From Rhodamnia argentea (Eukaryota; Streptophyta; Magnoliopsida; Myrtales; Myrtaceae): a DNA stretch of 64,000 nucleotides. The number at the start of each line of letters is the position of its first letter. Position 1 is the first letter of the stretch. This document shows positions 51,516 through 62,960 of this stretch, in pieces. Below the pieces are notes generated by a model that saw only the letters and a program-made list of their open reading frames with translations, was not told the origin of the DNA and made no database searches. Where the stretch lies: assembly GCF_020921035.1 (NCBI RefSeq), contig NC_063150.1, positions 30,427,826 to 30,491,825 of the forward strand, written 5' to 3'. Both the position numbers and the translations under genes were made by a program.

Positions 51516-54500
51516 ATGGCTCCTGATGCATCTGATGCCCTCGCAGGTCTCTCTCTCTCTCTCGCTCTCTGAGTGTGCGTGTGTAATAGATGGAAAAGAT
51601 TTTTTTTTCCTAATGTTACATTTCGTAACTTCGTTCATGTGCTAATGTTTGCAGTGAGGCAAAAAGTTGAGCTTTTTCTGAATGCTGCCCGAACTGGGAA
51701 TCTTGATTTGCTCAAGAGTATGTCTTGGCACTACTGTTGTTTTCAATCCTAAGTGTGGGTTTTGGGGCCCTTTTTTTCTCTTCTGTTTTCTCTGTTATGC
51801 ACTGTAATTTGTGTTGAATTACTGAGTTTGGAGAGCAGAGCTGGCGTCGCAGCTTGATGATGGGAAAGGGACGGCGAGGACCATAGCGGATATTAAGGAC
51901 GCGAACAAGCGCGGCGCCCTGCATTTTGCAGCGAGAGAGGGCAAGACTGAGGTCTGCAGGTACTTGCTGGAGGAATTGAAGCTCGACGTCGATACGAAAG
52001 ACGATGACGGTATCCCAACTTTTGCTATTTTTTATGTGTTTATCTGTTTTTGACTATTTGTAACCTTGTTGATTTCGGGGCGGTGTGTGTCATGGTTTAA
52101 TTTCTCTCTAGTTGTGTGATGTTAATGATATTTGCTGGAGCTGAGCCCGAAAGTAGTTATGGCTAGTAGCGACAGCATGTTGTGTCTATGTACTGAATTT
52201 GTTTGAGCTTCTTGTACTAAGATACTGGCATTCTGATGTTGTGGAATTTAAGTTTGCAATGAATGTGTTTTGAGTCCATTTGAGTTTCTATTTGATCTCA
52301 AATCTTTTCTTGCCTCTGGTTGGCCAGGGTTATGCTGGCTAATTGTTCAATATCCATTTCACGCACAAGCTGATCAATTTGCTGGAAACTGTTTCTCTAT
52401 TATAGGTGAGACTCCTCTTATTCATGCGGCTCGGCAAGGGCATACTGAAACTGCGAAATATTTAGTAGAGCGAGGTGCCAATCCTGATATACCTAGTGAC
52501 TTAGGCGCGACAGCGCTGCACCATTCTGCTGGAATAGGTAAGTCGGTTTCTGTATCTTTGGAAACTGCTATGTTTGAGTATATATGGTTCCCTAGATTGA
52601 CTTAGCAACCCCCGCAACCAACGCACACAATCTTGCTATGGTATCATTTGAATATAGACATGCTTATCTGTGCTTACTCGATTTCAGGTGACATTGAATT
52701 GCTGAAGTTTCTACTTGCTAGAGGTGTTGATATTGATTCTCAAAGTGATGCTGGCACCCCTTTAATTTGGGCTGCTGGTCATGCTCAACAAGATGCTGTA
52801 AAGGTTCTCTTGGAACATCATGCTAATGTAAGCTTGTCGAAATTGTTATTTCTTGTACTTATATCTTTTTAATGAAAAAGTACTTTTGAAAAGTACTTTC
52901 GGGATTTAGTCCAGCATTTTCCTGTACAGTTACATAGACAGGAGTATTGTAATACGGTGTGAGCATTTTGTATTCAACTTTGATATCTTTTTTTGCAGCC
53001 CAACACTGAAACTGACGATGACATCACTCCGCTCTTGTCATCCGTGGCTGCCAGTTCTGTTGAATGCTTGAAGCTTTTGATTCAGGTTCTAGGATTTGTT
53101 GGCCTTTAAGATTTAAGTCGTGCCTTGGATATGCTGTTGTTTGTTTTTGTTAATTCAGTTTCCCTGGAGGCTTTTCTCTCCTTTTCTATGTGTGTAAGAT
53201 CCTTGACATTTTACTGCTTTATTCAAGGTTCAATCCACCTTGCTTAATACTTGTCTTTCCTTTTTCCTTTTTATCTACCTTGTTAGTTCTGTAAACTATG
53301 CAATTATTGCTTAAAGATTGTGCTAACACTCTGGTTACATTTTCTCTTATCACTGTTTAACTAGCAGATGAAGAAATCCACTTCCATTTGCTTGCAAAAT
53401 ATTCATCATAAACTTTGTGTTATTCTGGATATTTAACTAGGACTTCCATCTGATTGCATCTTTTGATTTTTGGAAACTGCAGTTTATTCTCAACTGAGGT
53501 TTATCCTGTGGATGCCATGAATATTTTTCCTTGTGCAGTGTGCTTGCTTTTATGGGCATATTTTTCCATGAGCACTCAGAAGTAAATTAAGTTATCTCTT
53601 TAAATGATTCTTGTGATTTTGCCTTCCATTCAGGCTGGTGCTAATGTGAATATTAGTGCTGGAGGAGCGACACCTTTGCACATTGCTGCTGATAACGGGA
53701 ACCCAGAAATCATAAACTGCTTATTAGATGCTGGAGCTGATCCTAATATCGTGGATGAGGTTGAGAACTTTAAAAGGCTTTAGTTTCCCTAAGTTTTGTA
53801 TCTCATGTTAGCATTTAATGCATTTGCATTTTCTGAAAGCTTGTTTGGTATGTCATTATGTTAACTTAAGATGGTCGATAAAGAGTTCTTTTTACTGAAG
53901 GTGGTAAATAGATGTTTATGATCGTTTAGAGTTTTGCATGGTTTGGTGCCTTAAAACATAAGGGCATATCTGAATAAAGCCTTTACTTTTTGCTTAATGT
54001 AAATCTTGCGGCAGACGCAGTTTGACTTCTTTTTTGAATCCTAAATATCCGAAGCTTTCATGATATACAAATGTTGACACGTAGGTTCTCATATTTTTGT
54101 CATGATCCTCTTAATTTCAACAACCTTTTAGATTTTGGCAGGAAAGAAAAAGTTCTTTTTATTAAATTTAACTCTAAACAAACAAGCCCAAGATTTATTT
54201 TGCTTAACCAAGAATGCTGAAGGCATTATCCACAATAGGTCTGGGGATGAATTCTTGAAGCAGTAGTATGTTGTCACTTTCACACTGTTGTAAATATGAA
54301 TAGTTAGAAAAGAATACAAAAAACAGAGTATAACTAGAGTGGGCTTGTCATTGAGAATGGTTTATGAGACAGCAAGCAAAAGTCAAGAATTTTTTCGTCA
54401 TCACAGGATGGGCTGAAGCCTATACAGGTTGCAGCAGGAAGAGGCAATCGTGCAGCTGTCGAAATTCTTTTTCCAAAGACTACACAAGTTCACACTATTC

Positions 54501-56565
54501 TCAAATGGAGTGTGGATGGAATCATCGAGTATATGCAGACTGAAGCTGGCAATGCACAGGTAGTTGCTGGTACTTAATACATTTGTTTTGGTGTTATTTT
54601 CCTCTGTTGCTTCATTGGATTGGAGGGAATTGTCCAGAAAAGATCACATGTCAACTTCTCTGTATTTACTAGTGCTTTTGCTTGATCACATAATTTACAC
54701 GTTATTTGTAATTAGAGGGGAATTTTTAAGGGAATATGCTAATCACATATGTAGATAATACATTACAGATTCTTTTTCCAACATTAAGAAAGAGCCTTTT
54801 TTTTATTCAATCTCCTTTTCAATTACTAATTGTTTTGCTAAGGCATCCACAAGTTCATCATCTGAAGGGAGTCCTTTAGTTGGACTGAAAGTTTGTTGGT
54901 TATAGCACATATTTTCTGGTGTTTATTTGATATGAAATCACGTTCTTGTGATTCTTGTATTGTTTGCTAGCTCAAAAATTAAATTTGCAGGAAGAAGTCA
55001 AGGCAGCTAGCAGAGAGAAGGATACTGCATTGAAAATTCAAAACCTTCCCGAGGTAATGCTTCATTGGATTTTCACTTGTTGATCACATCCTCTTTTATA
55101 TTACAGTAGTCTATTTATTGTTTGTCCTTTCCTTCTTCTATTGGTCCGGGTAGACTAAATTGATGGTTAATGAAAATACAAGCAGTTTCCTTTATCGTTG
55201 TGGCAATGATTTGCAAGTAACTCGTGAAGGAAGAAATTTTGATAGCATAATGAATTGAAGAGGAAATTCTAGGTGGGTGATTAGGGATACCTGATGTTGT
55301 TTGTAAAAGTTTATCTTTTGTAGTTGAGATTGCAGAAAGTTGGTTGAAATAATAATGGGCTTAGTGTATCCTTGTTTTCTATGAAATATTAGTGTAATAG
55401 CTTTCACTCACCAATTTAGGCCTTTGAATGGGGATATTCCTGGTTGATCCATCATGTATGTGATTCGGGTAGGCTTGTAGATCACTCACTTTACGTGTAA
55501 TGTTTGATGTCGACATACTATCTTTTTAAGCGTGTGATATATTTTCTTTCTCAGGTAAGTGGAGAAGCAAAACAGAAAGCTGCAGAAGCAAAATCAAGGG
55601 GAGATGATGCTTTTCGGAGAAAGGACTATCAAGCAGCTTTAGATGCTTACACACAAGTAAATTTTTCTTCTGATTCCACTTCCTTGCAAATGTAGGTTCA
55701 GTCAACTCGTTTCTCCTTTATAGCAAAGATAGAAACATTTTCTGGCTACTATATCAAATATGGCTCAAAAGAAGATATCTAACTATGGAGTGCTCTCAAT
55801 CTGACTCAAATGAACCTCTCTTTTGGTTTGCTTATCATAGGCAATAGACTTTGATCCAAATGATGCGACTTTGCTTTCCAACCGAAGTCTTTGTTGGATT
55901 CGCTTGGGACAAGCTGAACACGCTCTAGTTGATGCAAAGGCCTGTAGGGAGCTTAGACCAGATTGGCCTAAAGCTTACTATAGGGAAGGTGCAGCTTTGC
56001 GTATTTTGCAGGCATGTGTTCACTTATTCTCCTGTCCGTTAGTCCATCATTGGCATTAGTATTTGTGCCTTTGTGTTCCTGTATATGACTGGGAAATCTA
56101 CTGCAGAGATTTGACGAAGCAGCCAATTCTTTTCTACGAGGGGTCAAGCTTGACCCTGAAAATAAGGAGCTTGTAAACGCTTTCAGGTTAGGCTAAGCAG
56201 ACTCCTCCAATTTGGATTCCGAACAAATGCGTGACTACATTTTTGTTTTTGGAATTATCCATGACTAAAGAAAAGGTTAAAGCTAAAAGTTTGTGGGTGC
56301 CTAACACTAAGGCCTCTGAAAACTGGCTGTGATTGCGACATAGAGTCATAGTAAGGAGTTGTGGGACACTACCGTATCCTGTTTCTTCGGTCCGTCGAGA
56401 AGATTTCATGGTCTAAAATGCGGAAGTATCTGCTCCTGGCAAATGCATTTTCAGTTGTTGTTGCATGAAATATGTGTTTAGCCTTTTGACATGTTTTCTG
56501 GTCGTTGCAGAGAAGCTGTCGAAGCTGGAAGGAAGTTCCATGGTACGGACAAAAAGAGTACATAA
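51516..56565 (+). CDS. TPR10: Ankyrin-TPR protein, TPR10 type, copy 1
   Basis: Probable Hsp90/Hsp70 co-chaperone-like adaptor; family known, client unknown. Thirteen exons: 51516-51546, 51655-51717, 51839-52009, 52406-52537, 52688-52827, 52999-53085, 53634-53759, 54407-54559, 54991-55053, 55555-55656, 55841-56011, 56107-56186, 56511-56565. All keep phase and give 457 residues. Ankyrin repeats cover about 20-280 (GALHFAAREGKTEVCRYLLE, TPLIHAARQGHTETAKYLVE, TPLIWAAGHAQQDAVKVLLE, TPLHIAADNGNPEIINCLLD). A charged linker (302-330) leads to three TPRs (about 331-445). Four of the five carboxylate-clamp positions fit Hop TPR1: Lys335, Asn370, Lys400, Arg404; Asp339 replaces the usual Asn. Intron 11 has a GC donor (CAG|GCATGT). 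Exon 10 starts with GTAAGT directly after its CAG acceptor. Confidence 0.92.
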
Positions 56566-57155
56566 CTTGAAATGCTTGAGATGCCGTGAGAAAAAAAACT
56601 TGATGCTCAAGTTGAAGGGACATGGCCTGCGATAGCCGTGCGCCATTTTCCCTGAGAATGACGGGATTATCCTTTTTTTTTTTTTTTTGTTTTGTTTTGT
56701 TTTCCTTTTGCTCTTGTTCGGATTTTGTCCATCAATTGCATATCATGTTCTTGGTAATGAGCTCTATGCAGTTTTGTCCGAGGTGAGGCTTGCTGTTGTA
56801 AGGTTTCCCCTTCCACCAAGAATGTTTTGCTCGGCCTTGGTCGTTGAGCCATGTGACCTATCTATTTGGTCTTGGCTCGGGCTCAAAAGAAAGAAATTGT
56901 TTCCAAGGAATCATAGTTGAAGTTTCACCTGTCTGCTCTAATGGACTGTTGAGGCAAACCAGATTGAGTTGATCTGTTTCCTTTTTCAGCAAAACCATGA
57001 CTAAAAAGACAATGCTCATCCACTTCCATACGTACACTTCTATGTTGTTTCATAATTCATCACACAACCCAACAGGGAAATTGGACTCTCCATCTGTTAA
57101 TATTTCATTGTTTATCCAATTCTATTTCCATCCTCAATCTGTTACCTTACAAAAA
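56566..57155. other. 3' flank of TPR10 copy 1
   Basis: Probable 3' UTR and flank. Text such as GAGGCAAACCAGA, CAGCAAAACCATGACTAAAA and TTCATAATTCATCACACAACC recurs in the same order after copy 2 (62525-62740), so the duplicated unit extends through it. A poly-T run is at 56671-56687. Confidence 0.6.
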
Positions 57156-57159
57156 CGTG

Positions 57160-57840
57160 GAAAAAATTTACTTAAAAAGTCTTAACTTATGGAATTTTTA
57201 CCAATTCACTCATGCACTATGCAAAGATCAAGGCACCCATCTCGTCTCAAGAAATATTTGGTCTATTTTCATGATTGGTTAGTGATTTTAGTCTGTAGGT
57301 GTAATGCCTGAGTCCCTCACGGATCTATTACTTTCCAAACATATCGTCCTATTTGTGCTAATTGAATTTTAAATATTTATATTTATTTTTTATATTATTT
57401 TATTAATTTTTATTAATTTTTTCTTTTTTTAACTATGGTCGGCCTAGGTCAGGACGAGGCCATTGTGGCTGCGGGCAAGGTTGCCTTGTCGGATTTGGGT
57501 GAGGCCATGGTGAGGCTGGCCTCGCCCAAATCGTCGCAAGGGCTCGGCAACCCATGCCGAGCATAATAATCAAAAAGAAAAGGGTGAAAATAAAAGAAAA
57601 GAAAAAAATTAGGAAAAAAATAAATATTGAAATATTATTGAAGTTGTTTATGTTAGTGTCGGTTGTGTCATGTAGGATGACCGACATTCATATTAACAGT
57701 TTATAGCTAAAATTTACCGAATGGACTTAATTGCCAAAATGTGAAAATGTTTAGAGCTCGGTTGGTACAATTAAAATATTTAAGATTGAATTAGTAAAAG
57801 TACAATATATTTAGGACTTTCTTTGGTAATTTTCCCAAAA
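57160..57840. mobile_element. Long-inverted-repeat element after TPR10 copy 1
   Basis: The left end (AAAAAGTCTTAACTTATGG, ACCAATTCACTC) and the right end (TTAGGACTTTCTTTGGTAATTTTCCC) are inverted-repeat partners of the same family as 7250-8015. The interior has a GC-rich block (57438-57560) with CTCGCCCAAATCGTCGC and GCCTTGTCGGATTTGGG. No coding capacity. Confidence 0.5.
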
Positions 57841-58253
57841 ACACGACCAATTCAGCAAGCTTAACAGTTTTATAGGGATCTATTTCATACAGCGTGTGAA
57901 AGACAATTTGGTGTTTATCTATTTTTCCTTTCAATTTTTTTAGCATTTTTTGATTTTGCCTAATATCCAATTTAATGACGGAAATATAATCAATTGAAGT
58001 CTTCTCAAATTTCGAATAAATTGAAGTATTTTTTTTGAGTGAAGATTTAATTCCAAAGACTTTCAAATATATTCTAATGGAATTCAGTTAGTACCAAATA
58101 AAACTAAACCGTTAACTACCGCCTCCCAGCATTGAGATTTTGCGCGGGGTTTGGCCGTGAAGAGAGTTAAAAAGGCACGCCCTTTCAAGATTCCGTCACA
58201 CCCGATTTACCGATCATACTTCCAACTCTTTTAGCTCTGTGAAAGAGTCGACC

Positions 58254-58282
58254 ATGGCGTCTCCTTCGTCTACTCCCCTCAG

Positions 58283-58318
<36 letters not shown>

Positions 58319-61300
58319 GTGTGTGTAATGGCCGGGAAACAGAGGAGTACGTCATCACTGTGTGATGATGATGAAGTGTTCTTAACTCTGTTTTCGAACA
58401 AATTTTGCAGTGTCCCCGGAACTCCTGAGTTTTCTGAGTGCTGTTGGGGCCGGAAATCTTGGCTTACTTAAGCGTACATCTTGGCTTTCTTCTTTTTCTT
58501 GCCGTCTTTTTCTTCTGTCTTCTTTTTGGCCCTTCTGGTCCGAGCTTTGGTTTCTCGGGATTTCTACATAGTGTGCTGCATCTATCGAATAATGTGGTGA
58601 AACAGAGTTGGCATCGCAACTCGATGATGGGAGAGGGATGGAAAGAACTATTGCGGATGCAAGGGACGATAAGGGACGCGGGCTGCTTCATTCGGCCGCG
58701 ACAGAGGGTAATATCAGACTGTGCAAGTACTTGTTGGAGGAGTTGAAGCTTGATGTGAGCCCGAAAGATGTTGAGGGTATCCCCGCTTTTAGCTGTATCT
58801 ATTTTGCTCTGTTAGTTTATGAGATTTGTGTATAAGAGTGGAAGCCTGGTTTTGCAAGTGGGAGATGAATAACTTTCTGAAAATTTGTTTCTTTTTAAGG
58901 TTTCACTCCTCTTCATCATGCTGCTGCATCGACGCATATTGAAACAGCAAAGTATCTAATAGATCGAGGTGCCAATCCTGTTATACCTAATAATAAGGGT
59001 CTAACGGTGTTGCATTACGCTGGTGGGTCAGGTAAGTAATTTTCTGTAACATTTGGTAAGCATCTATGTTTACCAATTGCTGCAATTGCTTTCCCAGATA
59101 TATGCAGCGTGCACACAAAAACACGAGAGAGTGCACATTGCATCTTGTCATGGTCAACTGAAGATGGACATGCTCATCTGTGATTAATATCTTTGCAGGG
59201 AACATTGAATTGATGGGCTTTCTACTTTCTAAAGGGGTCAACATTGATTGTCAAAGCTCTTCTGCCAGCCCTTTAATGTTTTCTGCTGCCTGTGGTCAGC
59301 AAGATGCTGTAAAGTTTCTCTTAGAACATCATGCTAACGTAAGCTTGAGAAATTATTTAATCTCTTAAATTTTCTCTTTTGTCACGGACTTCTGTGAGCC
59401 CGAATATCTGTATCCATATGGAGAGAGAGAGTGGCAACTTCATGGCTATGCCTTCTGCATGTGCACTTGTCTTCATGAACAGAAGGCAAGAAATATATTC
59501 TTCTGTAATCAATGATAGGGAGATAGAGAGAGGAAGAAAGGGAAAGGTGGAAATGGTTGCCTGGTTGGAGGAATCTAGCTGTTCTCCGATGAGCGTGTGG
59601 TCCAGCGCAATGCACGGAGTTAGCTTTTATGTTTGAAGTAAACATCTCATCTTTGGATGCATTAACGATGAAGTGGATGTTGGTGGATTGAAAGTTGAGA
59701 TATTATATTATGATTGCTATGATATTACTTCGATTCGAGATGGCAAGGAAGAGCTTGCATACATTTTTTGGCAACAAAAGAGAGAAACCAACAGTGGAAC
59801 GTTTGAGAATCAAATTGCTATTTTGTGTCTCTTCTCCATTTATATCAGCATTGTGCTGAGATTATTCCTTAGCACTGACAGAAAAAGAGTTTTTGGATGG
59901 GGTGGAGCAGTTGGTTTTCAATTTGATTATTTCTGTTTTGCAGCCAAATGCAGAAACTGCTGATCGTTTAACTCCGCTCTTTGCATCTGTCAATAACAGT
60001 TCGCTTGAATGCTTAAAGCTCTTGATTCAGGTTTGAATGACTTTTACACATTTAAGTCAAATTTCAGTCAGTCTCCACTGATATTTATGCTTGCTTCTTT
60101 GTATCCTTTAGTTGTGCCTTCTTAATGCTGTGTACTATTCTATGAATTAAACTCCGATTATAGTAGCGCATAATGGAATCAGCATCCCTTTCTTGCTAAC
60201 ATTCAAGTTCCATGGAAGACTCAATTTAATTCCGAAGATTTACAAAAGGGTTATGTCTGTTTACCTCTTTTTAATGTTCAATAGTACCATTTATACTCTA
60301 TTTGAAAACAGTACTGTGGCTTCTTGGAACTCCGACTGATGCCCTTGCTTGCTTTTATGTGCTTACGTCTAGCGTAATAACTCCCATGTGCACATAATTT
60401 CGACGTCCATGCAGTGGGGTGCCCAGGTGAAAGTTACTTTGCCTAAAGGAGGAACACCTCTGCATGTTGCTGCGTTGAGGGGGAACCTCGACGTCATAAA
60501 TTGCTTACTAGAAGCTGGAGCTGATCCCAATGTCAGAGACGAGGTCGAGCTTTAATACTCCTTCAGTTTTAATCTCATGCTCATTCCCTACTTCTGAAAG
60601 CTTGTTTAATTGCAAATGGAGTAATTTGCAGAGAAAAAGGAACAGCTCCATCACATTATGCTTTCACTTCAAAATCAGAAAATTAGAAAGATATTAAAAT
60701 CTAAGGATTAGGAAAAATTTCTAAATGACATTGAATGAAGGTACAATTCAAACAATACAAGAGAGGAAAAAGAAAAGCCACTCTAAATACTTGACTTAAA
60801 TTCCTTATTGCTAATCTCGTTTTCACCTTTATCGAAGAAGATTCATTGAAGGTCTTTTGGCTGTGGATCATTCAGTAAAGATCATGATGTGTTCTGGTCA
60901 TCGCAGGATGGGATGACACCCATACAACTTGCAGCACGAAGTGGCAATCGTGCAGCCGTGGAGATTTTTTTTCCAAAGACTTCAGAAATCAAAACTATTC
61001 CATGGAGTGTGGACGGAATCATGGTGCATTACCAGGCTGAATATGTTGAAATGCAGGTACTGAGGTCCCTGCCGTGTGTGTCTTTTTTCTACCTCCTCTT
61101 GCTCCATGTGAATGTGGTTAAAAATATCCAAATTTTGATGGATTTTCTAGTCTTTATTTTGCTAGATGATTCCGATGGTTTTTCTGATTGGGATGTTATT
61201 GTGAAGGAAAACTATATTGAAGAGGAAAACTATATTGAAGCGACTCTTATTACGTGATGGCAAAAGCCTCTTTTTGTATATAAATCTTATGATTCGTGTA

Positions 61301-62298
61301 GGCTTGTAGATCACTCACTTAACGTGTAATGTTCGATGTGGACATATCAAGCAGAAAGCTTTAGATGAAGAAGCAAAACAGAAAGCTGCAGAAGCAAAAC
61401 AGAAAGCTGCAGAAGCAAAATCAAGGGGAGATGATGCCTTTCGAAGAAAGGACTATCGAGCAGCTGTATACGCTTACACACAAGTAAATTCTTCTTCTGA
61501 TTCCACTTCCATGTGAATGTATTGTCATTTAGTCACCTCTTTTCTCCTGTATAGCAAAGATAGAAACATTTTCTGGCTACTATATCAGATATGGCTCAAA
61601 ACAAAACATCTACCTCTGAAGTGCTCTCAATCTGACTCGAATGAACTGCTCTTTTGGTTTGTTTATCACAGGCAATAGGCTTCGATCCAAATGAGGCAAC
61701 TTTGCTTTCCAACCGAAGTCTTTGCTGGTTTCACTTGGGACAAGGTGAACAGGCTCTAGTTGATGCAAAGGCCTGCAGGGAGCTTAGACCAGATTGGCCC
61801 AAAGCTTGCCATAGGGAAGGTGCAGCTTTGAGTCTTTTGCAGGCATGTGTTCACTTATTCTCTAGTCCATTTGTCCATCACCGATGTTCCTGTTTGTGCC
61901 TGTATGTACCTATATATGACTGGGAAATCTACTGCAGAGATTTGACGAAGCAGCCAATGCTTTCTCCGAGGGTGTCAAGCTTGACCCCGAAAGTAAGGAG
62001 CTTGCAAAGGCTTTCAGGTTAGGCTGAGCAGACTTATCCAATTTGAATTACGAACGAATGTGTCAAGTTTGTGTGTGCCTAACACTGCCATATCCCGTTT
62101 CTTCTGTCCGTGGAGAAGATTTCATGGTCTAGAATGCAGAAGTATCTGTTCCTGGCAAATGCATTGTCATTGCTGTTTTTAATTAACTAGAATTTTGCAT
62201 GAAATATGAGTTCGTTTTTTGACGTGTTTTCTGGTATTTGCAGAGAAGCTGTCAAAGCTGGAAGGAAGTTCCGAGGGACGCAGAAAAAGAGCTCTTGA
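58254..62298 (+). CDS. TPR10: Ankyrin-TPR protein, TPR10 type, copy 2
   Basis: Tandem paralogue of the upstream ankyrin-TPR gene. Twelve exons: 58254-58284, 58411-58473, 58606-58776, 58900-59031, 59199-59338, 59944-60030, 60415-60543, 60907-61056, 61355-61483, 61672-61842, 61938-62017, 62244-62298. Phase is kept and 445 residues result. Exons 1-6 match copy 1 in length; exon 7 has one codon more and exon 8 one fewer. The counterpart of copy-1 exon 9 is absent. The linker exon starts at a weak acceptor (CAAGCAG, no pyrimidine tract) and has a direct repeat of EAKQKAA. Ankyrin repeats include TPLHHAAASTHIETAKYLID and TPLHVAALRGNLDVINCLLE. The TPR part keeps clamp Lys323, Asn358, Lys388, Arg392, with Asp327 for Asn. 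The last big intron again uses CAG|GCATGT. It appears intact; start of exon 9 is the least certain join. Confidence 0.85.
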
Positions 62299-62740
62299 CT
62301 TGAAATGCTTGAGAAGCCGTGAGAAAAAAACTTGATGCTCGAGTCGAAGGGACATTGCTCGTGACAGCCGTGCGCCATTTTCCCTGTGACTGATGGCATT
62401 AACCTTCTTTTTTTGTTTTTTTTTTCCTTTTGAGCTTGTACGAATTTTGTGAATCGGTTGCAGATCGTGTTCTTGGTAATGAAATCTATGCAGTTTTGTC
62501 CGAGGCGAGGCTTGCTGTTGTAAGGTCTGTGGAGGCAAACCAGAGTAACTTGCTCTGTTTCCTTTTTCAGCAAAACCATGACTAAAAGAGAAGGCTCATC
62601 CACTACCATACAGAAACTTTTATGTTACTTTCATAATTCATCACACAACCCAACAAGGAAATTGGAGTCTCCATCTGATGGTATTTCATTATTCATCCAA
62701 TTCCATTTCCATCCTCAATTTGTTACCTTACAAGAACGCT

Positions 62741-62960
62741 GGGAAAATTACCAAAAAAGTCTTCAACCTTTTGCACTTTCATCAATTCAGTTGAAAACTT
62801 TTTAATCGTGCCAATAAAGTCCCACACTTCTTCACGTTTTACTAATTGAATCACTTTGGTCAATTTTGACTAGAAATTGCTGACATGGACGTAAGTCGTT
62901 TTACTTGGCATGACTGGCGTTGACATGGACACTTTTTAAATAATATGTTGAAATTTTTCT
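62741..62960. mobile_element. Arm of the inverted-repeat element after TPR10 copy 2
   Basis: GGGAAAATTACCAAAAAAGTC followed by TTTTTAATCGTGCCAATAAAG and TACTAATTGAATCAC matches the terminal text of the element after copy 1. It sits at the equivalent place relative to the gene. Its other arm is not clear, so this copy seems truncated or rearranged. Confidence 0.5.

Noticed and set aside
60889-61257. Plus frame running through TPR10 copy 2 exon 8 into the intron
   Set aside because: The part after 61056 has no counterpart in copy 1 and follows a normal GT donor; it is best read as intron.
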